From Spisula solida (lineage: Eukaryota; Mollusca; Bivalvia; Venerida; Mactridae): 64,000 bases of DNA. The DNA is taken from positions 4,871,201 to 4,935,200 of the forward strand of contig OX365962.1 in NCBI GenBank assembly GCA_947247005.1, given 5' to 3'. The translations under genes were made by a program, and so were the position numbers. The stretch's first letter is position 1. Every line of letters starts with the position of its first letter. The notes under the pieces are model-generated. The model ran no database searches. It was not told the DNA's origin and worked only from the letters and a program-made list of their open reading frames with translations. Below, one piece after another: positions 35,240 through 48,233 of this stretch.

Positions 35240-36092
35240 TGTAATGCCGTAATGTTGGCTTTGATTTGAACTCATTTTTCCTTGTGTTGATGATGAGTTC
35301 CGATTGTTGTTAGACCACCAGTGTTATGTCTGTTGTTTTGGGAATTAGCTCGTATGTAACAGCGTTGTGTCGTTCGTTGTGTGTGAGCTGTCAGTTTAGC
35401 TCTGCTAACGTCGTAAGTCCAATGCGTTTTTCCAGTATAATTTCAAATCTGATAACAAAGTCTCAACTAAATAAGTGATGACAAATCCACCGTCAGTTTT
35501 ACTATTTTTATTTTGTAGTTTCTCCAAATAGTTTAACAATAACAAATATGTTTTAACACACAGAGTTAGTAAGTACATTGTATCTTAATGAAGCGTAGTG
35601 GAACTCCACTTGTCCTAACTTTTTTAAAACCTACATCATCACTCTCTTAGTCCTAATTCAAATCTTACTTAATATACATTATTTTCAAATCATAGAAAAT
35701 AAATCTTAAAAACTTTTGACCAATCAAATTACACGTTACAAAATACTTAAAACGTTCTTAGCCAATCAAATGTCATGTTATATAATTTGTAAGCCAATTA
35801 AAACGTGGCTACAACATTATTGCATAATTACTTCAAAAACAAAGGGTTTACCAATATTGAAATTATGACAACATGAGGTTGACTTTAATGTATCGGATAA
35901 CAATCAGTTAAGATGCTATCTCACGCATCCTGCTTTAACGTAGACATTTTAATGAGAATTATATACGAATAATATCTAGTAGCCCATGGCTAGTAAAAGT
36001 TTAAAGACTCACATTCAGAACGCGTTACTAAAATGGTTAGATAACATTGACAATTTAAAACAAATGATGTGGCCAAATATTACCGCATAAAA
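35240..36092 (-). repeat. 5' LTR of the minus-strand retrotransposon
   Basis: 853 bp, same boundaries and sequence as 32234-33086. Confidence 0.9.
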
Positions 36093-36499
36093 CTTGAATG
36101 ATCATCTATTGTTATCTGTGAAGGCCAAAACACGCAATATCCGTTCACTCAGAAGCCGACTTATAACTTCAATGCCCTCCTGCGTACCTGTACTATGAAT
36201 ACATAATTCGCTGGCTTAGAATGAGAAGTTCGTAAGAGCATATATGAAATCTGCATAACTGCGCTTCTTATATGAGCCTATTTTCATGAAAATCGAAACT
36301 GGTCATGTTCACCAAACCGAAGTTGATAAAGCTTGTTTTCCATAAGTAAAGTGTAGTCTTCAGACAGTTTTTTCTTGTATTCTCAAAATATGGATATTGT
36401 ATTTACGGCCTTCTCATTCTAAGCCAGCGAATTATACTTATTTTCTAGCAGACAAACATTGTCTTTTATATGGTAGTTGCTACTGGAATTGGATTTGAC

Positions 36500-37250
36500 A
36501 TCCAATCTAAGAAACTCACAGGGGAAGTCACACGGACAGGTTTGAAATGGTCAAACAGAGTTATTTCTCAGTATAAAGTTATTACTTATGTTCTCCAAGA
36601 AAATCAGGGGAATTAACAGTAAAACAATTATAGTAAAAAAAATCAGGGAAGGAATTTCTGCAGTACAAGATTGACTTCTCATGAAAACAGAAGAAGTTAC
36701 CCTCGTTTTGCTAAAATAAGTCAATATTGAGTGTCTTCCCCTGGAGATCAGGGGAGAGAACTCTGCATTACAAGTTTTACTTCCCTTGAACATCTGGGTA
36801 GGAAACCCCAGTAGTACAAGAGTTAATTCCCTTGTAAATAGGGGAACTCTAGTTTTATTACCTTAAGTCAGCCTTGAAGAGTGACTTCCCCTGGAAATCT
36901 GGGAGAGAACCAGTGTTTTCCCGTGAAGGAGACGAGGTAAATAACTCTTGTTTGACTAATTGTAGTCAGTAGGAGTTACTTCCCCTGGAGATCAGAGGAA
37001 AGAACACTGTAGTACAAGTTTTACTCCCCTTTAGTCAGTAAGAATGACTTCCTCTGAAAATCAGGGAAGATAACTCTTCATTACAAAGATTTACTTCCCT
37101 TGAAAAAAGGACAGTGAACTCTTGCTTGAGGATATTTAGTCACTAAGAGTGACTTTCCCTGAAATTCAGGGGTGATAACTCTTCATTACAATGAGTTACT
37201 TTCTTTGGAAATGAGGGGAGAGAACTCTGCAGAACACCAGTTTCTTCAAT
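36500..37250. repeat. Degenerate tandem repeat ('gttacttcccctggaaatcaggggagagaactct' type)
   Basis: Words such as acttcccctggagatcaggg, agagaactctgcagtacaag and ttacttcccttgaaa recur irregularly about every 60-100 bp. Confidence 0.7.
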
Positions 37251-37789
37251 AAAAAAACATGACAAGAATTTCAATATTAAAAATAATGCCTTCATCTACA
37301 CTACAGATATCGTTTTGTAAGCTCATTGTGCTATACGAAACATGTCCGAATTGTTCCGATTCCATTCCGAATACTGGTTGAGCAATAGAGAGGTTGCGAA
37401 AGTAACGTGTACGTCTATGTGAATGCTACTTTTGGGTATTTCGTCATCCAGGTATGTGTAATATCTACAGGAACCGACGTGTGACAGACGAAAATATAAC
37501 GTGTACTATGTTACACAGGTATGCGTATGCATGAGAAACCCAATAATTCATCGCTCGTGGTCTCAGTTGATTTGACGCTGAACATGTCCCAGCTGATGAA
37601 CGAAGCTAGATTTAGAATGAATGAAAAAGTAGTCCGTCGTTTGATTTGCATACGGAGCTGCTTCATCGGGATGTAAACGACAGGTCACATGACCGTTTCA
37701 TCCAATCAGAATGCAGCATTTATGTGAAAATACACAAAGTTGTAATTATTGTGATATATCATCCAAAACTTAAGTTATCCATCAGAAAC

Positions 37790-38365
37790 AAATTGTTTTC
37801 TCTATAGCTTACACATGTATAAAAAGACCCATAATTCTGTCAAAAATGGCGGAAATTAAAAACCATGACAATATGCGCTATTGCATCTCATGAGGGTACA
37901 TCTGTGAAGGTTTCATCAAAATGCCTTCATAAATGGAGGAGGAGTTGCACACAGAAGAGTTTATCATTTTCTCTATATCCCACAAAGGTACAAAATAAAC
38001 AAAGGGCCATAATTCTGTCAAAAATGGCCGAAATGTAAAACCCTGGCGATATGCGCTACTGGGCACCTCATTACTGTACTTCTGTAAAAGTTTTGACAAA
38101 AATTCCTTGAGATATGCAGGAGGAGTTGCACACAGAAGAGCTTAACTGTAAAAAATCTACAAAGGGCAATACCTCTGTCAAAAATGGTCGAATAAAACAA
38201 TCCTGACAATATGCGCTGGTGGACATCATAGCAGTTATGCTGTGAAAGTTTCGTCAACATCCCTTAAGAAATGTAGGAGGAGTTGCACATAGAACAGTCG
38301 GACGGACGGACGGAATGACGCCTACCATTACCATATCCCCTTCGCCTTCTGCGGGGGATAATACA
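37790..38365. repeat. Dispersed element with three tandem units of about 130 bp
   Basis: Units contain 'aaagggccataattctgtca', 'aaaatggccgaaa', 'atatgcgct', and end 'ggaggagttgcacacagaag'. The block ends with 'cggacggacggac' and 'ccttcgccttctgcggggga'. Short minus-strand ORFs here are repeat by-products. Confidence 0.75.
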
Positions 38366-38890
38366 CTGAGCAGAACGGTAAAATAGACATTCTTTCTAAT
38401 GTACACTTTAGACTCTGCAGTCTACATGTATATGCTATATCTTAAAGATTTCATAACAAATGGATATGCCCTGCAAACGATTTTTGGAACAGCTAAAACT
38501 TGTATAAACACTCAGTATCGATACACGAAAACATCATTTTTCCAACTGGCATGTGATTTTGCACGCACACGTTGTGTTTCGCAAGCTAATTCTAATTGCA
38601 ACAAATACTTATATTTATTATTTGCTTTCAATGGATTATGGAGATTTTTCAGTGAAATAAACAGTGAAAATAACAGTGAAATTACCACTTTATTTTCACA
38701 GTTTTAGATGCTGGTTCCAGTATCATGCAGAAAAAGAAACGTAACGTCAACGGCGCCGGGCTTTAAAATATGCGTTACGTCATCATGACGTCATAATTAT
38801 CACGCCGTGACGTTCTAATTTCGACGTGATTTTTTCAATTAAGCCAATTACGGCACATTTTAAGAGAAATTGAGGCATATAATAAACAGA

Positions 38891-39045
38891 AGATTTGTTG
38901 ATTTTTGGTGTAAGATCAATTTTAGTTCACTTGTGATCACAGACAATTGAATTAACACTCGTGGCTACGCCACTGGTGACAATATTGATTTTCTGTGATC
39001 ACTGGGTGAAATAAAACTCGATCTTACACCAAAATCAACAAATAT
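38891..39045. repeat. Fold-back palindrome, about 155 bp
   Basis: gatttgttgatttttggtgt at the left pairs with acaccaaaatcaacaaatat at the right; similarity extends inward through 'tgtgatcacag'. Confidence 0.8.
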
Positions 39046-39999
39046 CCTCTATCTATTGGTGTTTTCATGTTGATATGATAAAATAAATAACACGAACCTT
39101 CACCTTAACTATTCACATGTCTGGTCCTATCTTCAAATGGCATACGAACCCTAATGTGTTTGTCTAAAAGGACTTACGACTAAAAAGCGCTCAACAATGT
39201 TGAGTGGGTTTCCTGCCAACATTCAATAGCACGTGCACAAAAATCGATATTGTATATCGTCATGCCTCGGTGCTCAATATTACACAGACTGGGTTGCAAA
39301 AACATCCTACTAACAATTTAGACTTGTTTCCAAAATATAGAGTGAATTAATACAACGGTTCCAAGTATATTCAATTTTCCAGCTAATTATCAAAGTCCTG
39401 ACAAAAATTAATGTAGTAGTAGTGAATGGGTCTATATAGCTGCCCCATTTCGTTCTTAATTTAGAACTTTGGTATTGGGAACGGATATACTTTTTCACCG
39501 AAAACCGGTGATAACAACAGACAGTCCCCTCTGCTAAGTCTCATAACAAATACAAGAATTTGGCAAGTCGTGTAAATGTTACAATATAAGGGGCAGAACT
39601 CTACCAGTAATCTAAAAACGATTCTTTTCAATAGTTACCTCCCTTAGAATAAACACTTATTATCTTGAATTAATCCATTTCAGGGGTGAAAACTAAGCTC
39701 AGACGATCTTGACAAAATCAGAATATCAAAGCACTTAATTAAAAACCGTACGAAGTAAACATGATTGTCTATATGAAGTGGTCAGAGTTGAGTTTCGACA
39801 ATTTCAACAAGAGGTCATAACTATGGCCTTAATAGCTCACCTAAATAAAAGACTTCGGTGTCCTGGTTTTCCTGAATTAATTATCAATCATTACTTACTG
39901 GCTTTTCTGCAGGAACTGACATCACATCCAATATAGAGGACATAATCATAGCCAATGTGGAAGACCCCATGCATGGATCCAGAAATATTTCTCAGAGCA

Positions 40000-40090
40000 G
40001 ATCCAACCAGCTATTTTTCTTAAAGGGATCCAACCAGCTATTTTTCTTAGAGGGGATCCAACCAGCTATTTTTCTTAGAGGGTTGTCCTG
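40000..40090. repeat. 28-bp tandem repeat, 3 copies
   Basis: gatccaaccagctatttttc plus ttagaggg repeats three times. Confidence 0.85.
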
Positions 40091-40365
40091 AAAAACCAGT
40101 GTAAATATATAAAATCACCACATTTGTCTTGCTCAGGTGACAAGCAAGTATTTATCCATCAACACTAACTGTGCATGTTTACATTAGCTTGTAAGTGGAT
40201 CAGTGCTAAAATACTTGACATGTGAAGGGTATTTTGTCTCCCACAAAGGGCTTACTGGCAAAAATAATCTGATTTCAAATCATTTGACAATATGCTTAAC
40301 TAGGCTTGGTAAAGTATTCTTGTGAAGTTTCATCGAAATCAGGCAAATGGTTAAGAAGAAAAAGT

Positions 40366-40746
40366 GCAGACATCCTTCCAAATAGACAGACATCCTTCCA
40401 AATAGACAGACATCCTTCCAAATAGACAGACATCCTTCCAGATAGACAGACATCCTTCCAAATAGACATACATCCTTCCAGATAGACAGACATCCTTCCA
40501 AATAGACATCCTTCCAAATAGACAGACATCCTTCCAAATAGACAGACATCCTTCCAAATAGACAGACATCCTTCCTGATAGACAGACATCCTTCCAAATA
40601 GACAGACATCCTTCCAAATAGACAGACATCCTTCCAAATAGACAAACATCCTTCCAAATAGAGACATCCTTCCAGATAGACAGACATCCTTGCAAATAGA
40701 CAGACATCCTTGCAAATAGACAGACATCCTTCCAGATAGATAGACG
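40366..40746. repeat. 20-bp minisatellite, about 19 copies
   Basis: The unit catccttccaaatagacaga, with variants ccagatagaca and cttgcaaat. Three overlapping minus-strand ORFs with YLEGCLSIWKDV-type repeats are artefacts of the stop-free unit. Confidence 0.95.
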
Positions 40747-40749
40747 TCC

Positions 40750-43700
40750 AGCATTAAATCAACATGTCTCCCACACTATATGTAGTAGACATAATAAAGT
40801 ACAAGTAAACAAAAGAAAACTTATAGTATAATGTCTTTAATAATAATATAGAGCATATATTTGTATGCAAGCGCGTAGTATATAATATAAACCAACAATT
40901 CAACAATAGAGGAATATAGAAAACAATAATTGCAAAAAGAAAATTGTAAAATTATCATCATTAACAAGATTTATATACATAGTGCAAACAAATCAACCTT
41001 ATCCTGGAAACTTCTGTTAGCATCATTTAACAGTTGATTTTTTGTCTATAATTTTTTGGAGTTTTTGACTTCATAAGCAGAGAGTATTACACACACTAAA
41101 TAAATCTAAATCAGCGGCAAGATACAACTTTCTTGCACAAATTGATATATTCCCCGCATAAAGCTTGGTGTATACAGGGTGTTAAAAAAGTTTGTTCTCA
41201 AAATTTAAATTCATACCTAATTTCATCTGAGGTATGTACGCAGTGAACACTTTAATTTCTTACTCGAATTGCTGCATTTAATGCCAGAAAGATTAGAACA
41301 ATGGTAGAACCATCTGGAATTTAACCTCAAAATTTTACATTCTTCTGATGTCATCAAAATAAACTATTGAAACTTAAATATTGAGAACAAACTTTTTTAA
41401 CACCCTGTATATATCAATGCATAAAGGTCGAGGATCACGTTAATTTGTTTACACTATACATTGGAAGATATATAATGTATATTCAAAATATTGGAATGCA
41501 AAACTGGTTTATTATCACTAACAAAGAATATATAACAAACATTCAAATTATACTCAGCGTCAATAAAAATTTACCACCCTAGTGATTCTTAATATTTTAA
41601 AACTCACGTTACACTGTGTTAAAAGACAAACACAACTATGTTTTGACCTTACTGTTTAGTCACAGCTATCCTATTGAACAATATTCAAATGCACACACTA
41701 TAAAACTTCTGCACCGATAGGTCATATACAAAATACGGAGGTACATACAAGTGGTAACTGTTCAGTGTATTTATACATTCTGATTATTTTCCCAAAAAAC
41801 TCACCTTTTTGAGGCTATAATAAATTAATACCTAAATTATCATCCCCAGCCACTCCCTTTTTTCATACATTCTCATTAACCAGCAGCCACTCCGAGCCAC
41901 GCACAAACGTGCATTTGACCAGCGTTAATGTACTCCTTCCGTTCTCCCTTCCCACGTTTTCGAAAAAATGTAGTTGCGGTAGCCTCTAACAAGACGTATG
42001 TGCTAATATCATGCACGTTTGAGTGTGACTGGGCCTATAAGCAGGTATTTTGGTATACTGAAGATACTTTGTTATTTTAATGTTGTTTTACTGATTTAGA
42101 TGTGGACAGAGTATTTTCTTGGTTGAAAATTTAAATCAAATGCTCATAAAATGAAATAGTTCAAAAATTTATATATGCTTTGTGTTTTTCTTTCTGAACT
42201 TCTTGAAGTAACTTTAAATCACTGGTTCTATAATAAACACCAAAAAAACGTCTCAAAAAATTGCACTGGACTTAATATGGATTTCTTTTACTTAAACAAA
42301 GTTTGAAAAAATCAGGCCAACTGAAGAGTTGTGCCTGTCAATATGAATAAAATACATACACAAAAACAACCCAACACCATTTTACAATACAAAATCTTTA
42401 TCATACGTAAATGTATAAATCATATAAGAAAATTATATAAAAATGCTGACAAAAAAGGTTTTGGATTTCACAAAAAAGATCCAGGATTGCAAATTAAATA
42501 AAAACAATGAACACGAGGATATTTCATGCATGTACATCGCTGTCTGGCAAGGGATGAATGGCTCAAAAATGAAGAAATTTATGTGCTACAATTGTTCAGC
42601 CATTTTCAGCCCTTATCTTATGGCTATAAATATAAGGTGATTGAACTTTTTTGTACGTCTAATTCTTTAACTAGTTGTTTATAACTGTATGTATGTGAAC
42701 CCTAACTGCAGTAGGGATGGGAACCCTCGACTCCAAAAACAATGTTTAACTACATGTAGTTAAAAGTAACACTTGGTTACTTGTTTAAAGGAGTTTATTT
42801 ACTGAAAACAGTTACATGAGTCAACTTCTGGTTGTCGCAATAAGTCATACACGTTGAATTGTACAGTGTTCCAATATAGTGACCGGAAATCAAAGATGCT
42901 TTTGCTAGCAATAAGTCATACAAATTGAACTGTATAATATCCCAATAAGTCATACAGTGATTAGCTTTATACACTGTGTATCAGTGAAACCTTATGAAAG
43001 AGTAATTTTAACTTCATTTAAATGTACATGTACACTTTTTGTGTAAGTTCAATGTTTGCGTATGGTAGTAAAGCAGAAATCAAGACATTAGGCATACAGG
43101 TTTTAACTTTTAAAATAATGTTTTGCTTTGAGATATAATTGAAATAAATTCTAATAAACATTTTTGTCAATAGAATTTGCACTGTAAAAGCATGAATTGT
43201 TCAATACAGAAATAGTTGTTTCAGAATAAATTTTACTATTAAATTAACAGTAAACATTGAAATTCAACACACTTATAAAAAGTAAGTACGCAGTAAACAA
43301 ACATATGAAATGTAACAATGAAATAGAAAATCTGAAAAACATAACAATACACAAATGAAATTCTTTAAAAATTACAAACTTTCAACTTCGAAAATGGGAG
43401 AATCTAGTTTAGAGAGTTGTAAGGGGAGGCAAGTAACTACGTTTATCATTGATTTTAGATACTCAAAAATTGAATGTTCCAATTTAAATCACAAATATTT
43501 TTTTTAGTATATAAGTCCATTAAGCTGACCTACACCTACATGAAATGGGCTAATATGATATTACCAAAATAGAGTATAAATATAGATAAGTTATAAATAG
43601 AAGATATATATTTTAAAGACTACACCATACAGGGAAAACTTCTTTAAAGCACCAGTGAAAATATGAATTCCATGAAGGGAATCTTACAAATATGCAGAGC

Positions 43701-44030
43701 CCTTTACCAAACTAACATTCCACAAGATAGTCAAAATGGTCTAGGAGCAAGTGTCAGTGTTGCAATGTGTCGGTAAAAGGTCTATATCAAAATATGTCAC
43801 TATGAAGTAAAGTATCTGCATCAAATTTCATCCCTTAAATAAAGGGTCTGATAGACCATAATGGTCACTATCGAGTAAAAAGTCAGTGTCGCAATGCGCT
43901 GGTAAAGGGTCAGTGTCGTACTGCGTTGATAAAAGATCAATATCAAAATATTGTTGCTTTCTCAAAATACATTAATGTGAAGTTTATATATAGTTTATAG
44001 ACAAACAATGTAGAATAATTATCACAGAAA
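40750..44030. other. AT-rich intergenic stretch, no gene seen
   Basis: Only the MITE at 41171-41412, a fragment of the 20525 repeat family at 41410-41465, and 'caataagtcatacan' repeats at 42835-42955 were recognised. Confidence 0.4.
41171..41412. repeat. Mariner-type MITE with 30-bp terminal repeats
   Basis: The left end tatacagggtgttaaaaaag continues to tttgttctcaa; the right end is its reverse complement (ttgagaacaaacttttttaa to caccctgtata). TA-flanked CAGGGTG termini are typical of Tc1/mariner MITEs. Confidence 0.85.
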
Positions 44031-44036
44031 AAAGGA

Positions 44037-44250
44037 CTGTAAAATCAAAATTTTTGGCAAGGGTTTAATTTTCGCTAAATTCGCAAAAGCATAGTTTGCG
44101 ATAATTTATGTTTACAAACTTAAAGAATTGTAGTAAAACATAAAAAGTAAATCTTTCTGAATTTTAAAATTTGCAAACATTTAACCTTGCGAACAACTTC
44201 AGAATAAGAAATTCCCAAAATTTTGACCTTGCGAAAATTTTTGATTTCAC
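44037..44250. repeat. MITE-like inverted repeat
   Basis: ctgtaaaatcaaaatttttg gcaagg at the left pairs with ccttgcgaaaatttttgatt tcac at the right. Confidence 0.65.
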
Positions 44251-44749
44251 ATCAGATGTATTGACAACCTTGAGTATACAGTAAAACTCTTAAAATATTG
44301 ATATCATATTCCTCCAAGTATTGCCCACACTTTTTAAATTATCAACCCACATTGGTAACCAAAAGTTGGGTGTGTTCCTTACTGACATTTTAAAATGTCT
44401 GATGGTCAAATTGAAGACCCTATTATTTTGGGTCATATTTCCACAATTTCTCTTGCGACCTGTACACAAATTGGGACTATCTATAATTTTTTGTCATATT
44501 TTCATTTTTCGTATCAGACTATTTTCTTTGAATTTTCAACCAATTTTTTCACTACGACCTATACACAGCTGCGGGCAATACTCGTGTGAATACAGTATTC
44601 ATATTTTGATGGATTTCTTTTCCATAAAACAACAATAAATAGAATTATCACTTTCGTGAGCAGGGCCTCGTGGTAGCATGCCAGCATAGGGGGGAGGGAA
44701 AAGAAAGGCAATGAACTATAGTATTGAAATCAGTCAAAACATTAAAAGC

Positions 44750-45405
44750 TAGAGTTGTCGCCCTTTGCTACAAATGTGTGTATTGTTTTTTGCTCCACAT
44801 ACATGTACTTATAGTCGTAGTCAATACCAGTAAGTATAGCAAGTTTCATTTGAATATCTTGAACCGTTTTTGAACTATGGCCAAACTTTTAAGTTTTTGA
44901 AGCTGTAGGGGCATATGTCAAAATTAATAAAAGCTATGGTTGTTACCCTTTGTTGCAGATATGCGTATTTCCACTGGCAATAAGTATAGCAAGTTTCATT
45001 TGAATATCTATTATGGCTTTGAAGTTATGAAGAAAAAAAGATGAAACATTAGAAACTTAGAATTTAACAAAGGGCCATAATTCTTCCAATATTGTAGCTA
45101 GAGTAATGCAACTTGCCATAAAATAGCATTCTGTTCTTGTGAGCTTATGTTAAAAAATTGAAGTTGATATCTTCAATGGTTTTTCAGTTATGATGAAAAA
45201 ACCCTTAAAAATGAGGAAAATTTGAATTTTACAAAGAGCCATAACTCTTCCAATATTGTAGCGAGAGTAATGTAACTTGCCATAAAATATCGTACTGTTG
45301 TTGTGAGCTTATGTTTAAAGTTTGAAGACAATACCTATAATGGTTTTCAAGTTTTTTAGAAAATAAAAGCTTCGCGAGTCGCATGTGTCGCCTGACTACA
45401 TGCAC
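44750..45405. repeat. Dispersed element with units of about 170 bp
   Basis: 'gccataattcttccaatatt', 'taacttgccataaaat' and 'ttgtgagcttatgtt' recur at about 45070 and 45240; a different unit ('tagcaagtttcatttgaatat') recurs at 44837 and 44989. Confidence 0.7.
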
Positions 45406-45479
45406 ATTTGTCATGGATATCTATCCAGTATTGGGCTACATATTCGACTCACAAGAGTTCTCTAGTCATTTGAACTAAA

Positions 45480-46092
45480 AATGACAAAGTTATACTCTGG
45501 ACAAAATAATGTCCTGATAAAATCAATCAAAGGGGAATCATTAAAAAACTACACAAGGTAGAGTTATGATTCTTGCGCACTGCATTTCATGTCACAGCAA
45601 GAAACATGCGAGCCAATTTTGGAGTCATTCATACTTATGGTGACAAAGTTATGCCCTGGACAAGAAATGCTTATAAAATCAATCAAAGGGAAATAATTAA
45701 AAATTGGCACCAGGTAGAGTAATGGTTCTTGTGCACTGCACTAGGACTTTTTGTAAAAAAACATTCATACCAAGTTTCAAGTCATTCAACCTTATAGTGA
45801 CAAAGTTATGCTCTGGACTAGAAATGCTCTAATAAAATCAATCAAAGGGAAATAATTCAAAAACGATGCAAGGTCGAGTTATGGTTCTTGCGCACTGCAC
45901 TTCCGCTTATTGCAAGAAACAGGCATACCAAATATTGAGTCATTTAAACCTTATAGTGACAAAGTTATGCTCCGGACAAGAAATGCTCTAATAAAATCAA
46001 TCAAAGGGAAATAATTCAAAAACGATGAAAGGTAGAGTTATGCTCCGGACAAGAAATGCTCAAATAAAATCAATCAAAGGGAAATGATTCAA
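45480..46092. repeat. Tandem repeat of about 157 bp, left part
   Basis: Units share 'gacaaagttatgctctggac', 'aagaaatgctctaataaaat', 'caatcaaagggaaataattc', 'ggttcttgcgcactgcac'. The array resumes at 47322-47450 after the inserted element. Confidence 0.8.
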
Positions 46093-46094
46093 CA

Positions 46095-47321
46095 AAAGGG
46101 CCCAAAGGGCCATAGGTCGCTCACCTGTCCTAGTAGTTCATGCACCCCTAATGGTAGAGGCTACTTGCATGTACAAGTTTTCATATTGTCTTATGCTTTA
46201 TAATTTACATCACATTTAGACCCAATGACATATTGAAGTGATTTGACTTTGTGACCTAGTTTTTGACCTCGGATGACCCAATATCGAACTTGACCTAGAT
46301 TTTGTTGAGATGATAATTGTGACCAGGTTTCATAAAGATTAGGCCAAAATTGTGACCTCTAGTGACTACACAAGGATTTTCTATGAGTTGACCTTGTGAC
46401 CTAGTTTTTGACCCCGGATGACCCAATATCGAACTTGACCGAGATTTTGTTGAGATGATCATTGTGACCAAGTTTCATAAAGATAAGGCCAAAATTGTGA
46501 CCTCTAGTGACTACACAAGGTTTTTCTATGATTTGACCTTGTGACCTAGTTTAAGACCCCGGATGACCCAATATCGAACTTGACCTAGATTTTGTTGAGA
46601 TGATCATTGTGACCAAGTTTCATAAAGATAAGGCCAAAATTGTGACCTGTAGTGACTACACAAGGTTTTTCTATGATTTGACCTTGTGACCTAGTTTTTG
46701 ATCCCCGATGACCCAATATCGAACTTGACCTAGATTTTGTTGAGATGATTATTGTGACAAAGTTTCATAAAGATTAGGCCAATATGGTGACCACTAGTGA
46801 CTACACAAGGTTTTTCTATGATTTGACCTTGTGACCTAGTTTTGGACCCCGGATGACCCAATATCGAACTTGACCTAGATTTTGTTGTGATGGTCATTTT
46901 GACCAAGTTTCATAAAGATTAGGCCAAAATTGTGACATCTAGAGCTACACAAGGTTTTTCTATGATTTGACCTTGTGACTTAGTTTTTGACCTCGGATGA
47001 CCCTATATCGAACTTGGCCTAGATTTTGTTGAGATGATCATTGTGACCAAGTTTCATAAAGATTAGGTCAAAATTGTGACCTCTAGTGACTACACAAGGT
47101 TTTTCTATGATTTGACCTTGTGACCTAGTTTTTGACCCCGGATGACATAATATCGAACTTGACCTAGATTTTGTTGAGATGATCATTGTGACCAAGTTTC
47201 ATAATGATTAAGCTAAAACTGTGACCTCTAGCGTCTACACAAGTAATTGTGGACAGATGGACGGACGACGGACGAAGAGTGATCACAAAAGCTCACTCTG
47301 TCACTTTGTGACAGGTGAGCT
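46095..47321 (-). mobile_element. Tandem-core element, copy 2, nested in another repeat
   Basis: Starts agggcccaaagggccatagg and ends gacaggtgagct, the reverse of 12308-13165. About seven core units of about 145 bp carry TGACCT-NN-TGACCT sites at 46389, 46534, 46679, 46824, 46968 (one mismatch) and 47113. It interrupts a unit of the 45480-47450 array between 'attcaa' and 'aaaacgatgcaagg', which fixes its ends. Confidence 0.8.
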
Positions 47322-47510
47322 AAAAACGATGCAAGGTAGAGTAATGGTTCTTGTGTACTGCACTTCGGCTTATTGTAAGAAACATGCATACTAAATCTTA
47401 AGTCATTTGAACTTAAGGTGACAAAGTTATGCTCCGGACAAGCAAATTCGGAAGCCTCCGCCACCACCGCCGCCGACAAAAGTAATCCCTATATGTCGCC
47501 TACACAAACA

Positions 47511-47977
47511 AGAGGGCCCAAAGGGCCATAGGTCGTTCACCTGTCCTATTTGTTCATGAACCCCCAAACGTAGCCCTATTGCATGTACAAGGTTTTCAAA
47601 TTGTCTTATGCTTTATAATTTACATCACATTTAGACTCAATGACATATTGACCTAGACCTTGTGACCTAGTTTTTGACCCCAGATTTCCCAATATCGAAC
47701 TTGACCTAGATTGTGTTGACATGGTCATTGTGACCAAGTTTCATAAAGATAAGGCCAAAATTGTGACCTCTAGTGACAACACAAGGTTTTTCTATGATTT
47801 GACCTTGTGACCTAGTTTTTGACCCCGAATGACCCAATATCGAACTTGACCTAGATTTTGTTGAAGTGATTATTGTGACCAAGTTTCATAAAGATTAGGC
47901 CAAAATTGTGACCTCTAGTGTCTACACAAACAAATTGTGGACGGACGACGGACGGACGACGGGTGATCACAAAAGCT
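47511..47977 (-). mobile_element. Tandem-core element, copy 3 (short)
   Basis: Begins agagggcccaaagggccata, has two core units (one DR2 at 47800-47813) and ends 'ggacggacgacgggtgatca' plus caaaagct. Same family as copies 1 and 2, with fewer units. Confidence 0.75.
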
Positions 47978-48146
47978 AAAAACATGAAACATGTGGACGG
48001 ACAGACAGACGTTCTAACGAAACGGTATTTATGTGGCTACAATACGGAATGAAGAGTAGTTATGTTTCTAATTTTAGCCACATGAAAGAAAATTTTAGCC
48101 AAGTAAAAGAAAATTCTACTTTCGTTTTAAATACAGACAGACAAGG

Positions 48147-48232
48147 TGATTACTATAGGGCACCGCAAAAATTTTTGCGGGCCCTTATGATTACTATAGG
48201 GCACCGCAAAAAAATTAACGGGGCCCTAACAA
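48147..48232 (+). repeat. Short tandem duplication
   Basis: gattactatagggcaccgca plus aaaa occurs twice (48149 and 48188) around 'ttgcgggcccttat'. It makes a 93-codon frame at 48031-48312 that is not a gene. Confidence 0.8.
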
Positions 48233-48233
48233 G

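Larger units (their letters stand above)
32234..36092 (-). mobile_element. LTR retrotransposon, non-coding, recent insertion
   Basis: Two 853-bp direct repeats (32234-33086 and 35240-36092) look identical throughout. On the minus strand the 5' LTR (35240-36092) is followed, after one base, by TGGCGGAGAAGAGAGGCT, a primer-binding-site-like sequence starting TGG. The interior ends with GGGAGGGGAAAC, a polypurine tract, directly against the 3' LTR (33087-33098 on the plus strand). CTTG flanks both ends (32230-32233, 36093-36096); shared neighbouring A's allow a 4-7 bp duplication. The 2.15-kb interior has only short frames (33201-33401, 33640-33858) and no gag, protease or reverse transcriptase motif, so it must move using another element's enzymes. 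Confidence 0.9.

Noticed and set aside
32234..36092. Segmental duplication as explanation for the two 853-bp repeats
   Set aside because: A primer-site-like sequence, a polypurine tract and a flanking CTTG duplication sit exactly at the expected LTR positions.
38399..38707. 102-codon ORF
   Set aside because: No recognisable motif; adjacent to repeats; composition like surrounding non-coding DNA.
40280..40754. Minus-strand ORFs with YLEGCLSIWKDV repeats
   Set aside because: Artefact of a 20-bp minisatellite open in three frames.
44321..44638. 105-codon hydrophobic ORF
   Set aside because: AT-rich chance frame with Phe/Leu/Ile bias, no homology pattern or splice context.
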